Assembly: GCF_001894945.1 (NCBI RefSeq)
Contig: NZ_BCXE01000014.1
Span: 108,905-172,904, forward strand
DNA from: Rhodococcus ruber NBRC 15591
Lineage (GTDB): Bacteria > Actinomycetota > Actinomycetes > Mycobacteriales > Mycobacteriaceae
Length of the DNA: 64,000 nucleotides
Direction: 5' to 3'
Numbering within the stretch: position 1 is the first letter of the stretch; every line of letters begins with the position of its first letter. A model generated the notes under the pieces. The model made no database searches. It had not been told where the DNA came from and saw nothing but the letters and a program-made list of their open reading frames with translations. The position numbers were made by a program, and so were the translations under genes. Positions 30,152 through 38,903 of the stretch are shown here, in pieces.

Positions 30152-31287
30152 GGGCGGCACGCGCCTCGCTGCCGCGTGCCGCCCTCTACGCCGGAGGATT
30201 CCTCGGACCCTTCGGCGGCGGTGTCGTGGCGTCGATGCTGCCGGAGATCGGCGCCTCCACCGGCGTGAGCGCCGGCGCGGCCGCGAGCACCCTCACCGCC
30301 TACCTCGGACCGTTCGCGCTGACCATGCTCGTCTCCGGCACCCTCGGGGCACGGTGGGGACGGGTCCGCACCGTCCGCACCGCGTACATCGTCTACGCCG
30401 TCGCGTCGCTGGCGTCCGCGCTCGCCCCCACCCTCGGGCTGCTGCTCGCATCCCGGGCCCTGCAGGGCGTCGCCAACGCCTTCACCACCCCGCTGCTGCT
30501 CGCGGCGCTCGCCGCGCTCGTCCCGCGGGCCCGCCTCGGCCGCGCCCTGGGCCTGTTCGGGGCGATGCAGGCCGCCGGACAGACCTCGGCCCCGCTCGTC
30601 GGGGGGCTGGCCGCCGAGGTCGACTGGCGGTGGGCGTTCGTCGTGATCGCCGCGGCGGCCGCCGTCCTCGCCGTGATCGGCCTGCCCGAGCAGCTGACCG
30701 TGCCCACCGGCGAGGCCCCGCCACGGCTGCGCGACGCGCTGCGCCCCGACGTGGTGCGCATCGGGGTCGTCGCCCTGCTCGGTTGGGGAGCCCTCGGCGG
30801 GTTGAACTTCCTGCTCGCCTTCCGCGCCGAGGACGTCTTCGGTCTGACCCCCACGCAACGGGGCCTGCTCCTGACCGGCTTCGGCGTCGCCGGCATCCTC
30901 ACCGCCCGCCGGGTCGGCACCCTCATCGACCGCATCGGCGCCCGTCGCACCGTGCTGCTCGGCGCTCTCGCCGGCGCCGGTCTCGTCGTCGTCGTCGGCA
31001 CCGCCGGACTGCTGTGGCTGGTCGCGGCCGCGTGGTTCGTCGCCGGCATCGCCTCCCAGTGTGTGCTCGTCGGGGTCAACGCCGCCGTCCTCGGCTCCTC
31101 GGGCCGCAACCGCGGCGGCGCCGTCTCGGTGGTGCAGGCGTTCCGGTTCTCCGGCGGCGCCGTCGCCCCGCTGGCACTGACCCCCCTCTACGCCGCCGCC
31201 CCGGTCGCGAGCTTCGTCGTGCCCGCCCTCGTGCTCGCCGTCGTCGCCCCGCTGGCGATGCCGCGCCGCGACTCCCCCTCCCGCTGA
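30148..31287 (+). CDS. MFS transporter
   Basis: A 379-residue major facilitator protein with about 12 hydrophobic segments. The first inter-helix loop carries GTLGARWGRVRTV, the MFS motif A form, and the second half shows GVAGILTARRVGTLIDRIGARRTV. The N-half resembles drug-efflux (DHA1) members: PEIGASTGVSAGAAASTLTAYL. Substrate unknown. The GTG overlaps the PAC2 stop, so they are coupled. It is not obviously a nitrite transporter although nirB follows 90 bases downstream. An inverted repeat CTCACC/GGTGAG at 31292-31311 after its stop may be a weak terminator. Confidence 0.82.
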   Translation: MRAARASLPRAALYAGGFLGPFGGGVVASMLPEIGASTGVSAGAAASTLTAYLGPFALTMLVSGTLGARWGRVRTVRTAYIVYAVASLASALAPTLGLLLASRALQGVANAFTTPLLLAALAALVPRARLGRALGLFGAMQAAGQTSAPLVGGLAAEVDWRWAFVVIAAAAAVLAVIGLPEQLTVPTGEAPPRLRDALRPDVVRIGVVALLGWGALGGLNFLLAFRAEDVFGLTPTQRGLLLTGFGVAGILTARRVGTLIDRIGARRTVLLGALAGAGLVVVVGTAGLLWLVAAAWFVAGIASQCVLVGVNAAVLGSSGRNRGGAVSVVQAFRFSGGAVAPLALTPLYAAAPVASFVVPALVLAVVAPLAMPRRDSPSR

Positions 31288-31328
31288 CATCCTCACCCCG
31301 GCGGCGGTGAGCACTTCCTGACCGCCGC

Positions 31329-31355
31329 GTAACCCCGGTGCCGCCGAGCCGTCAC
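31329..31355 (+). promoter_or_regulatory. Candidate GlnR half-sites before nirB
   Basis: GTAAC at 31329-31333 and GTCAC at 31351-31355 are spaced 22 bases start to start, which is the spacing between the two a-boxes of the actinobacterial GlnR site (GTnAC-n6-GAAAC-n6-GTnAC). The intervening b-box position reads GCCGC, a poor match, and the second b-box does not line up. nirBD is a known GlnR target in Streptomyces and mycobacteria, so the site is plausible but weak. Confidence 0.3.
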
Positions 31356-31377
31356 CGCCCCCGGCAACCCTGGACGC

Positions 31378-33885
31378 ATGACCCCAACCGCGTCGCACCA
31401 CCACGGCCCGCGTCGGCGCCTGCTCGTCGTCGGCAACGGCATGGCCGGCGCCCGCACCGTCGAGGAGATCCTCGCGCGCGGCGGCCGGGACCAGTTCGAC
31501 ATCACCATGATCGGCGACGAGCCGTACGGCAACTACAACCGGATCATGCTCTCCCACGTGCTGGCCGGGGAGGCCGACGTCGACGACGACCTCGTCCTCA
31601 ATCCGATGAGCTGGTACCGCGCGAACGGCGTGACCTTGTACGCCGGTGACCGCGCCACCCGTCTCGACCGCTTCGGCAAGACCGTCACGTGCGAGTCCGG
31701 CCGGCAGGTCCCCTACGACCTGCTCGTCGTCGCGACCGGATCGAACACCTTCTTCCCCAACATGGACGGGCTGCGTGAACCGGACGGACGGCTCGGTCGC
31801 GGGGTCTTCGGCTTCCGCACCCTCGCCGACACCAACGGCATGCTGCAGATGGCCGACGCCCACGACGACGTCCGCGCCGTGGTCGTCGGCGGCGGCCTGC
31901 TCGGCCTCGAAGCCGCCTACGGGCTGCGCACCCAGGGCCTGACCGTCACCGTGGTGCACTCGCCCACCCACCTGATGAACCAGCAGCTCGACGAACGCGG
32001 CGGCCGGGTACTGCGCACCGAAATCGAACGACTCGGCATCACCGTGCACACCGGCACCCGCACCACCGCCGTCCTGCGCGACGACCGCGGCGCCGTGACC
32101 GCCGTGCACTTCGCCGACGGCACCGTCGTCGACACCGACATGGTCGTGGTCACCGCCGGCATCCGTCCCAACACCGAATTCGCCCGCGCCGGCGGCCTCG
32201 TCGTCGAACGCGGCATCGTCGTCGACGACCAGATGCGCTGCGAGGAAGAATCGAGCATCTACGCCGTCGGCGAATGCGCCCAGCACCGCGGCGAGGTGTA
32301 CGGGCTCGTCGCACCCGTCTGGGAACAGGCCGTCGTCCTCGCCGAGCACCTCACCGGCACGAATCCCCACGCCGCGTACGAGGGCTCGCGCACCGGCACC
32401 GCCCTCAAGGTCGCCGGCATCGACGTCGTCGCGATGGGCATCAAGGGACCCGAACACGAAGACGACGAGTTCGTCCAGTTCTACGATCCGCGCAGCGGCA
32501 TCTACAAGAGCATCGTCGTGCGCGACGACCGGCTCGTCGGCGCCATGCTGCTCGGCGACGTGAGCAGAGCCACCACCCTGACCCAGGCCTTCGACGGCAG
32601 GATCGAGATCCCCGCGGACCGCGCGGCGCTGCTGTTCGACCTCGGCGACCCGCAGGGCGCCGACGTCGCCGCCGACCTGCCGGACGAAACCCAGGTGTGC
32701 AACTGCAACGGCGTCAGCAAGGGTGACATCGTCTCCTGCGTCCACGACGGCGCCGGCACCCTCGCGCAGGTGTGCGCCCGCACCCGCGCCGGGAAGGGCT
32801 GCGGCTCGTGCAAGAGCCTGGTCGCCGACATCGTCGCCTGCGCCGCCGGCGGCGCCCTCGCCGCGGACCCCGCCGCGAACTGGTACGTGCCGTGCATCCC
32901 GCTCGCCAAGCCGGACCTGATCGCCGAGATCCGTCGCCGCGACCTGCGTGCGGTCTCCCAGGTCTTCGCCGAACTCGCCCCCGGCGGCCGCGAGGAGGCC
33001 ACCGCCAAGATGCCGCTCGCGTCGCTGCTGCGCACCGTGTGGGGCCCGGACTGGGTCGACGAACGGGGTGCGCTGTTCATCAACGACCGCGTCCACGCCA
33101 ACATCCAGCGCGACGGCACCTTCTCCGTGGTGCCGCAGATGAAGGGCGGGGTCACCACCCCGGACCAGCTGCGGCGCATCGCCGACGTCGCCGACAAGTA
33201 CGACGTGCCCATGGTCAAGGTCACCGGCGGCCAGCGCATCGACCTGCTCGGCATCCGCAAGGAGGACCTGCCGAAGGTGTGGGCCGACCTGGACATGCCC
33301 TCCGGATACGCCTACGGAAAGAGCTTCCGCACCGTCAAGACCTGTGTCGGCAGCGATTTCTGCCGCTTCGGCCTCGGCGACTCGACCGCGCTCGGCATCG
33401 CCCTCGAGGAACGCTTCCAGGGACTCGAGACACCCGCCAAGCTGAAACTCGCCGTGGCCGGATGCCCCCGCAACTGCTCGGAAGCGCTGTGCAAGGACTT
33501 CGGCGTCGTCGCGGTCGGCGACGGACGCTGGGAGATCTACGTCGGCGGCGCCGCCGGCGCCCACATCCGCAAGGGTGACCTGCTCGCCGGCCCCGTGTCC
33601 GGCGACGACGTCCTGGCCCTGGCCGGCCGGTTCATCCAGTACTACCGCGAGAACGCCGCATGGCTCGAGCGAACCTACGACTTCGTGCCCCGCGTCGGCA
33701 TCGACCGGCTCCAGGCGCTGCTGGTCCGAGACGAGGAGGACATCGTGACCGGACTCGACGACCGCATCGGCGCCGCCGTCGCGGCATACCGGGACCCCTG
33801 GCTCGAACGGACAGCCCCGAAGTCGCCGGCACAGTTCCGTCCCGCGCTGCCGCTGCTCCCGCTGCCGCAGGTGCCGGTCCGATGA
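31378..33885 (+). CDS. nirB: Assimilatory nitrite reductase large subunit NirB
   Basis: An 835-residue enzyme that reduces nitrite to ammonium in the cytoplasm with NAD(P)H. N-terminal FAD/NAD(P) part: LLVVGNGMAGARTVEEIL, NRIMLSHVLAGE, VVVGGGLLGLEAAYGL and YAVGECAQHRG. A BFD-type 2Fe-2S segment follows (VCNCNGVSKGDI, GKGCGSCKSLV; about residues 440-480). The C-terminal siroheme/4Fe-4S reductase part has KTCVGSDFCRFGLGDST and AGCPRNCSEALCKDFGV, supplying four Cys. Full length for the family. The ATG at 31378 has no clear ribosome site and may be leaderless. Overlaps nirD by four bases. Confidence 0.96.
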   Translation: MTPTASHHHGPRRRLLVVGNGMAGARTVEEILARGGRDQFDITMIGDEPYGNYNRIMLSHVLAGEADVDDDLVLNPMSWYRANGVTLYAGDRATRLDRFGKTVTCESGRQVPYDLLVVATGSNTFFPNMDGLREPDGRLGRGVFGFRTLADTNGMLQMADAHDDVRAVVVGGGLLGLEAAYGLRTQGLTVTVVHSPTHLMNQQLDERGGRVLRTEIERLGITVHTGTRTTAVLRDDRGAVTAVHFADGTVVDTDMVVVTAGIRPNTEFARAGGLVVERGIVVDDQMRCEEESSIYAVGECAQHRGEVYGLVAPVWEQAVVLAEHLTGTNPHAAYEGSRTGTALKVAGIDVVAMGIKGPEHEDDEFVQFYDPRSGIYKSIVVRDDRLVGAMLLGDVSRATTLTQAFDGRIEIPADRAALLFDLGDPQGADVAADLPDETQVCNCNGVSKGDIVSCVHDGAGTLAQVCARTRAGKGCGSCKSLVADIVACAAGGALAADPAANWYVPCIPLAKPDLIAEIRRRDLRAVSQVFAELAPGGREEATAKMPLASLLRTVWGPDWVDERGALFINDRVHANIQRDGTFSVVPQMKGGVTTPDQLRRIADVADKYDVPMVKVTGGQRIDLLGIRKEDLPKVWADLDMPSGYAYGKSFRTVKTCVGSDFCRFGLGDSTALGIALEERFQGLETPAKLKLAVAGCPRNCSEALCKDFGVVAVGDGRWEIYVGGAAGAHIRKGDLLAGPVSGDDVLALAGRFIQYYRENAAWLERTYDFVPRVGIDRLQALLVRDEEDIVTGLDDRIGAAVAAYRDPWLERTAPKSPAQFRPALPLLPLPQVPVR

Positions 33886-34217
33886 CCACCACCGAAAGCC
33901 GGACCACCGCGCGGGAGTACGAGGTAGGCGCGCTGAGCGACCTGACCCCGGGCGAAGGCCGCACCTACACGGCGGGCGGACGGCAGATCGCCGTGTTCCT
34001 GCTCGGCGACGGCACCGTCCGGGCGCTGGACGCGGTGTGCCCACACCGGGGCGGACCGCTCGCCGACGGCCAGATCGACCCCGACCTCGTCGTGTGCCCC
34101 CTGCACCAGTACGCGTTCAGGTTCGACACCGGACGGTGCACCGCACCCGGCATCGACCCCGTCCACATCTACCCCGCGCGGGTGCACGACGGCCGGATCG
34201 TCGTCACCGTCGGGTGA
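33882..34217 (+). CDS. nirD: Nitrite reductase small subunit NirD
   Basis: A 111-residue Rieske-like small subunit. Here the Rieske ligands are kept: CPHRGG (about residue 53) and CPLHQY (about 72), so a 2Fe-2S cluster is possible. It is translationally coupled to nirB through ATGA. Its last 14 bases overlap the DUF4436 gene on the other strand. No nitrate reductase or NarK-type transporter is present in the window. Confidence 0.94.
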   Translation: MTTTESRTTAREYEVGALSDLTPGEGRTYTAGGRQIAVFLLGDGTVRALDAVCPHRGGPLADGQIDPDLVVCPLHQYAFRFDTGRCTAPGIDPVHIYPARVHDGRIVVTVG

Positions 34218-35100
34218 GCGACGGGTGGCTGTCACGCCACCAGCAGTACACGTACAGCGTCAGCGCGGCGACGAGGGCGGTGACCACCCAGATGGTCACC
34301 GCCACGTCGACCCACGACCCGATCGGCGGCGAACCCGGCAGGATGCCTCGCAGCGGAACCACGGCGAACAGCATGGCCGCCATCCAGGCGAGCATGTCGG
34401 TTTCGACTGCCCGGCGCCGCCGGAACGTCTGCACCGCGACGAACGCGGCGAGCACCGCGAGGACGACCATCATCAGCAGCAGGATCGCCGCATACACCAG
34501 AGTGCCCCCGGTGCGCACGAACACCACCTCGGTGCCGTCCACCCCCTCGGGGAAACCGAGCTCCGGGGCCGCCACGACCGCTCTACGGTCGATCGACCAC
34601 CCGTCGATGCGGCCGTCGATCAGCACCGCCGACGGCACCGGCTCCCGCTCCGCTCCCTCCCCCACGTCGACCTCCACGACGACCGGCGTGACGTCGAAGA
34701 CGTCGAACGGCCAGCGGATCGCCTGCCCCCGCGCCAGCAGTTCCACCGGGTAGGCGACAGGCACGGTGTGAGCCGGGAAGAACAACTCCGACTGCGCGAC
34801 AGCCGGCACGAGCAGCACACTCAGCGGCACGGCGAGCGTGGCCCCGTTCGCATCGAGGAACGCCTCCCCGGGATAGATGGTGACCTCCGCATTCACCCGG
34901 TCGACCGTCGGCTGCAGCGACTTCATCGTCACCACCACGAGCACCGAGTCGGCAGCCACCTCCACGGGCCGCCACTCCCGCCGTTCGTGCGAACTCACCC
35001 CGAACAGGAGGAGTACGCCGGCATACACAGCGATCGCCGCCGCCACCAGCGACATCAGCACAGACCGGCGAGACGGGCGATTCGGACGCGGCGCAGGCAC
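34204..35100 (-). CDS. DUF4436 membrane protein
   Basis: About 298 residues: a short Arg-rich cytoplasmic start (RPNRPSRR), a first membrane helix (LMSLVAAAIAVYAGVLLLFG), an outside beta-rich domain (about 45-205; VVVTMKSLQPTVDRVNAEVTI, FPFDVFD-like WPFDVFDVTPVV) and three C-terminal membrane helices (LVYAAILLLMMVVLAVLAAF onward). This layout is that of DUF4436 proteins of actinobacteria, whose function is unknown. Start is uncertain: GTG 35100 keeps the positive residues before the first helix; ATG 35055 is the alternative. It is convergent with nirD (14-base overlap) and may mark the left edge of the accessory region. Confidence 0.75.
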   Translation of the reverse strand: MPAPRPNRPSRRSVLMSLVAAAIAVYAGVLLLFGVSSHERREWRPVEVAADSVLVVVTMKSLQPTVDRVNAEVTIYPGEAFLDANGATLAVPLSVLLVPAVAQSELFFPAHTVPVAYPVELLARGQAIRWPFDVFDVTPVVVEVDVGEGAEREPVPSAVLIDGRIDGWSIDRRAVVAAPELGFPEGVDGTEVVFVRTGGTLVYAAILLLMMVVLAVLAAFVAVQTFRRRRAVETDMLAWMAAMLFAVVPLRGILPGSPPIGSWVDVAVTIWVVTALVAALTLYVYCWWRDSHPSLTRR

Positions 35101-35450
35101 TCCCGGACTGTAGTCCGCAGGTGCCGCCCGGGGGTCTTTGCTTTGTTTGTTGGCGAGTTGTCGTGGGAGTGAGGAAGGGTTCGGTAATTTTATATGTTCC
35201 GTATTGCTCGGAATATTTCCCGTCGTTCCGGGCGACCGCCGAGTCGGCCTCCACTGCGCACCACCCTCGACGTCCTCACATGGGTTCGCCGGCTCGGGAC
35301 CGACCGGGCGAAACATCGGCCTCCGGATTCTGCTGTTCCGAGACTCTGTGCCTCGTCGCCTGCCGCTCCGCCCCCCTGCACTGCGGGCCGAGAACGAGTG
35401 TTCGCAAATTGTTGGGCTTCCGTGTCGTACCGATTACCTATGGTGGGGAC
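35101..35450. promoter_or_regulatory. Divergent intergenic region with AT-rich centre and inverted repeat
   Basis: A 350-base gap between two divergent genes. No gene is supported in it. Bases about 35150-35220 are clearly poorer in GC than the surroundings (TTTGTTTGTTGG, GGTAATTTTATATG). An inverted repeat ATgTTCCG-n7-CGGAAtAT (one mismatch) occupies 35194-35216 and could bind a dimeric regulator. A weak promoter-like pair TTGGGC (35412) and TACCTA (35435) with a 17-base spacer precedes the rightward gene. Confidence 0.4.
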
Positions 35451-36536
35451 ATGACCGCGTCCGCACCGCTCGCAGAACCAGCCGACAGCGCGACGGGCCC
35501 CCGCCCGGAGCGGCCCATCGACATCTACCGCCGCGCCATCGCCGTGGTCGAGGCGTGCCTGCCCCTGGGCTGGACGGTCACCTCCGACCGCCCCCGCTCC
35601 CCCGCGGCCCCCGACCGGATCCTCGTGACCGCGCCCGACGGCGAATCGGTGTCGTACGCGGTCATCGCGTCCCGCGGCGTCCTCAGCGGAGACGTCGCGC
35701 GCATCGCCGCGGAACTGTCCGAGTCCGACCGCGGATTCGTGTGCGCTCACTATCTCTCCGATCCGGTCCGCCGCCAGCTCGATCAGCACGGCATCTCGTA
35801 CTCCGACGCGACCGGGAATCTCACGCTCGTCGCGTCCCGGCCGGCGATGTGGGTGCGCAACCGCGGCGCCGACGCCGACCCGTGGCGCGGGCCCGGCCGG
35901 CCGTCGGGCGTGCTCACCGGCGAACCGTCCGAACGCGTGGTCCGGGCGCTCGCCGACTTCACCGGGGAGATGTCCGTACCGGAACTGATCCGGCTCTCCG
36001 GTGCCTCCACCGGCGCCACCTACCGCGTCGTCGAGGTCCTCGGGGAACGGGAACTGATTCGCCGCATTCCGCGCGGCCCGATCACGATGGTGCACTGGGA
36101 GAAGATGCTGCGCGCGTGGGCTGCGGACCGTAAGCCTTGCGTCACAAGGGGATTCGCCGCGCCCGACGGCATCGGCACGGTACGGGCGGATCTCTCCGAA
36201 CCGCTCGACCTGAGCTATGCGATCACCGGTCTCGGGGCCACCGACTACGCAGGCGCCGAGGTCCTCGAGGTGTACGCCGACGACCCGGACACGTTCGCCC
36301 AGGCCCTGGGTCTGCGCCCGGTCGACCGCGGCGCCGACGTCGTGGTGGCCACGCCGTGGTCGCCGGTGGTGTTCGAGCGGATGGAGCGACGCGACGGACT
36401 ACGCTTCGCGGCACCGTCCCAGGTCTATGCGGACCTGCTGGCCGGACCGTTCCGCAATCCGAACGCCGCCGAACACCTGCTCGCGGCGCTCACCGCCGAC
36501 CCGAGCGCGTGGCGCCGGCCCGTGGGGCGCACCTGA
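35451..36536 (+). CDS. HTH protein of unknown function (AbiEi-antitoxin-like architecture)
   Basis: A 361-residue protein I do not recognise with certainty. The N-terminal part (about 25-160) alternates strands and helices (VSYAVIASRGVLSGDVARIAAEL, HYLSDPVRRQLDQHGISYSDATGNLTL, both split here) like a nuclease-fold or AbiEi-type sensor domain. Then comes GRPSGVLTGEPSERVVRALADF and a winged HTH (SVPELIRLSGASTGATYRVVEVL, about 180-205). The C-terminal part (LDLSYAITGLGATDYAG, PWSPVVFERMERRDGLRFAAPSQVYADLL) resembles AbiEi-type antitoxins and restriction-fold regulators. No AbiEii toxin gene is adjacent, so a stand-alone regulator is more likely. Start ATG at 35451 is preferred because the upstream frame is Cys-rich and unlike a protein. 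It is convergent with the recombinase (six-base gap). Confidence 0.7.
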   Translation: MTASAPLAEPADSATGPRPERPIDIYRRAIAVVEACLPLGWTVTSDRPRSPAAPDRILVTAPDGESVSYAVIASRGVLSGDVARIAAELSESDRGFVCAHYLSDPVRRQLDQHGISYSDATGNLTLVASRPAMWVRNRGADADPWRGPGRPSGVLTGEPSERVVRALADFTGEMSVPELIRLSGASTGATYRVVEVLGERELIRRIPRGPITMVHWEKMLRAWAADRKPCVTRGFAAPDGIGTVRADLSEPLDLSYAITGLGATDYAGAEVLEVYADDPDTFAQALGLRPVDRGADVVVATPWSPVVFERMERRDGLRFAAPSQVYADLLAGPFRNPNAAEHLLAALTADPSAWRRPVGRT

Positions 36537-36542
36537 CCGTGG

Positions 36543-37682
36543 TCAGAGGCCGAGCACGGTGACGGCATTGCCGGCGAGTCCGGCGTGCTGGCGGCTGTAG
36601 AGCGCCACCATCCGCTCGTCGGCGTGCCCCGTCTGCGTCATGATCGTCTGGGTCGTGGCTCCGTTGCGGACGGCCTGGGTGACGAACCCCGCGCGCAGGC
36701 TGTGCCCGCCCAAGGTGGCAACCACCTCGGGCGCGAACCCCGCCTGCCGCGCCCGGCGCTGGATCATCGAGTGCACCGACTGCCCGCTCAGGGCGCCGCT
36801 GCCGACGGCACCGGTGCGGTGGATCGTGCGGAACAGCGGCCGTTCCACACTCCCCGTCCCCGGCGCGACACCGCGGCAGCAGTGCTCGTCGCCGGCGGCA
36901 CACTCGTCGCTCACCAACTCCCGCACCGCCGCCCCACCGTCCGCGTCCCATGCGTCGAGCACCTCGCGCCAGCGCCGGTAGGCGCACACCGGGCAGGTCT
37001 GCGGATCCCGGCCGTACGGGAGCGTGACGGTGCGCCCGCGCGCGTCCCGATCCGCCTTCGAGCGACGAATCGTCACGTACAACCCGTCGGACCGATGGGC
37101 GACGACATCGGACATGGCCAGTGCCGACAGTTCCGACCGGCGCATCGCACCGGCGAGCCCCAGCAGTAGCAGGGCGGAGTCGCGGCGCTCGGCTACCCGA
37201 TCCGGCCACTCGGTGGCGGCGGTGCGCATCGCTCCGACGATCGCCCGGATGTCGTCGGTGAGCAGGGGTGTGCGGCGCGCCGGTGGCGCCGCACGGGTCC
37301 GCCGGATGCCCCGCACCACGTCTCGCACGGCCTCGTGGTGTCCCGGCTTCGGCAGTCCCGCCAAGGCGTGCATCTTGTTGATCGTCGCGACCCATCGCGC
37401 GAGGGTCGACGGGGCGTACGCCCACCGCCCGTCGGGTCGCAGTTCGCCCGACTTCTCGGTCAGGTACCAGCCCACGAGTTCGGGCGCGGCCGGAAGGGGG
37501 ACGTGACCGACGGTGTCGCACCATCGGGCGAACTTGTTCCAGTCGCTGGTCACGGCGGCGCGGGTGTTCTCCGATGCGGCCTTGGCGCGGAGCCGGCGCA
37601 TCGCCTCCTCCACACCGGGGGGAAGCGCCGGCGCAGGCAGTGGCGACTCGGGGGAATCATTGCCGGGCAACTGATTCGTCAC
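36543..37682 (-). CDS. Tyrosine recombinase/integrase
   Basis: A 379-residue site-specific recombinase. An N-terminal SAM-like arm-binding domain (SENTRAAVTSDWNKFARWCD, about 37-56) precedes a catalytic domain with all expected residues: Arg in GAMRRSEL (about 181), Lys in RSKAD (209), HSLR (His 327, Arg 330), His 353 in TGHADERM and nucleophile Tyr 362 in VALYSR. A Cys-rich insert (CPVC at 230-233 and DECAAGDEHCC) may bind zinc. GTG at 37682 has AGAGGAG ten bases upstream. No excisionase or tRNA target is visible nearby, so its att site is unknown; it is the main sign that the 34-50 kb region is mobile or was. Confidence 0.88.
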   Translation of the reverse strand: MTNQLPGNDSPESPLPAPALPPGVEEAMRRLRAKAASENTRAAVTSDWNKFARWCDTVGHVPLPAAPELVGWYLTEKSGELRPDGRWAYAPSTLARWVATINKMHALAGLPKPGHHEAVRDVVRGIRRTRAAPPARRTPLLTDDIRAIVGAMRTAATEWPDRVAERRDSALLLLGLAGAMRRSELSALAMSDVVAHRSDGLYVTIRRSKADRDARGRTVTLPYGRDPQTCPVCAYRRWREVLDAWDADGGAAVRELVSDECAAGDEHCCRGVAPGTGSVERPLFRTIHRTGAVGSGALSGQSVHSMIQRRARQAGFAPEVVATLGGHSLRAGFVTQAVRNGATTQTIMTQTGHADERMVALYSRQHAGLAGNAVTVLGL

Positions 37683-37837
37683 GGTGACACCACTCCTCTG
37701 CCCGACCCTTCGCGCACGGACGATACGCGTCGATCGCGCCCCTCGCGTCGACGACACCGGCCGGCGCGTCGTGCCCGGCTCGGGGGTGCGACGCACGCAC
37801 CCGTGTGGCGCACCGGGGCAGCAGCTGTTCCCGTCGG

Positions 37838-38824
37838 TCAGCGCGCGGGCGTGTGCGACCGGCCCGGGACTCGACCGTGACGGGCCTCGACTGCCTGCCG
37901 TGTCTCCTCGGCGATCAGGCCCGCGTTGATCCGGGCGGCGACGGCCGCGCCTGCCGCCGCGGCGGCACCCACCTGGGCGACGGGATCGGTGACGTTACCG
38001 GCAACCCAGACGCCGGGGACGTCGGTGCGGCCGGTCACGTCCGCCGGAATGTGCTCTCCCACCCCGGCCGGATGCTGCGCCGGCCGCACCCCGAGGGGCG
38101 CGAGAAAATCGGCGCGCACCACCATCCGCGGCGCGACCACCAGCGCCTCCCGGGCGATCATCCGGTCCCCACGCAGCCGTACCCCCGCAAGTCGGTCGTC
38201 GACGGTCTCCACTGCCACGATTTCACCGTCGATCACCCGGACGCCACGCGCGGCCAGTTGCTCCGCCTCCTCTGCGGCGGGCCCCGGCGCCGTGTGGGTG
38301 AAGAAGGTGACGTCGGCGCTCCACTGCCGGAACAGCAGGGCCTGGTGCACGGACATGGGGCCGCTCGCGAGCACGCCGATCGCCTGGTCGCGGACCTCCC
38401 AGCCGTGGCAGTACGGGCAGTGCAGCACGTCTCGTCCCCACCGTGCCCGCAGGCCGGGTACGTCGGGCAGGTCGTCGACCGCTCCGGTGGCCACCAGCAC
38501 CTGACGCCCCCGGGTCACCCGGCCGTCGGACAGCGCCACCTCGAACCCGCCGTCTCTGCGGGTGACAGCATCCACGCCGGCGCGCACCACGTCACCGCCG
38601 TATCCGCGGACCTCGCCCCGGCCGCGCTCGAGCAGTTCGGTCGGCGGGATCCCCTCGCGGCCCAGCAGCCCGTGCACACCCGTCGCCGGTGCATTGCGCG
38701 GCGCACCCGCGTCGACGACGACCACCGATCGTCGCGCGCGGGCGAGCATCAGTGCCGCGTTCAACCCGGCGGCTCCCCCGCCGATCACTACCACGTCGTA
38801 TCCGTACCCGAGCACGTCGCTCAT
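37838..38824 (-). CDS. Thioredoxin-reductase-like FAD/NAD(P) oxidoreductase
   Basis: A 328-residue flavoprotein of the thioredoxin reductase fold. FAD site VVVIGGGAAGLNAALMLARA near the N-terminus, NAD(P)-region GVLASGPMSVHQALLF, C-terminal FAD motif GVWVAGNVTDPVAQVGAAAA. In the place of the CxxC disulphide it has CPYCHGWEV (about residues 137-140), the form seen in many actinobacterial TrxR-like proteins of unknown partner. ATG at 38824 has GGAGG upstream. It is divergent from the XRE-cupin regulator across an 79-base gap with a palindrome, so it is probably that regulator's target. Confidence 0.87.
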   Translation of the reverse strand: MSDVLGYGYDVVVIGGGAAGLNAALMLARARRSVVVVDAGAPRNAPATGVHGLLGREGIPPTELLERGRGEVRGYGGDVVRAGVDAVTRRDGGFEVALSDGRVTRGRQVLVATGAVDDLPDVPGLRARWGRDVLHCPYCHGWEVRDQAIGVLASGPMSVHQALLFRQWSADVTFFTHTAPGPAAEEAEQLAARGVRVIDGEIVAVETVDDRLAGVRLRGDRMIAREALVVAPRMVVRADFLAPLGVRPAQHPAGVGEHIPADVTGRTDVPGVWVAGNVTDPVAQVGAAAAAGAAVAARINAGLIAEETRQAVEARHGRVPGRSHTPAR

Positions 38825-38878
38825 CTCGACCACCTCCACGACGACTGTGCGTGCCGACCGCAATGACTGGCAACATAA

Positions 38879-38895
38879 TTTGCCGATATGGCAAA
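38879..38895. promoter_or_regulatory. Palindromic operator candidate between divergent genes
   Basis: TTTGCC-GATAT-GGCAAA is a perfect inverted repeat, extended on the right by ATT. A further half-site GGCAA starts at 38870 and pairs with the left arm across CATAAT. It lies nine bases before the ATG of the XRE-cupin gene and 55 bases before the flavoprotein ATG, a placement expected for an autoregulatory operator. Confidence 0.6.
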
Positions 38896-38903
38896 ATTAC
38901 CGC

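Noticed and set aside
30112..34044. A 1310-codon open frame opposite the MFS transporter and nirB
   Set aside because: Shadow of recognised genes; the composition is Gly/Ala/Asp/His-rich and has no protein-like motif.
35121..35450. N-terminal extension of the AbiEi-like HTH protein to an earlier start
   Set aside because: The extra 110 residues are Cys-rich and low in protein character and would cover the AT-rich promoter region; the ATG at 35451 is better.
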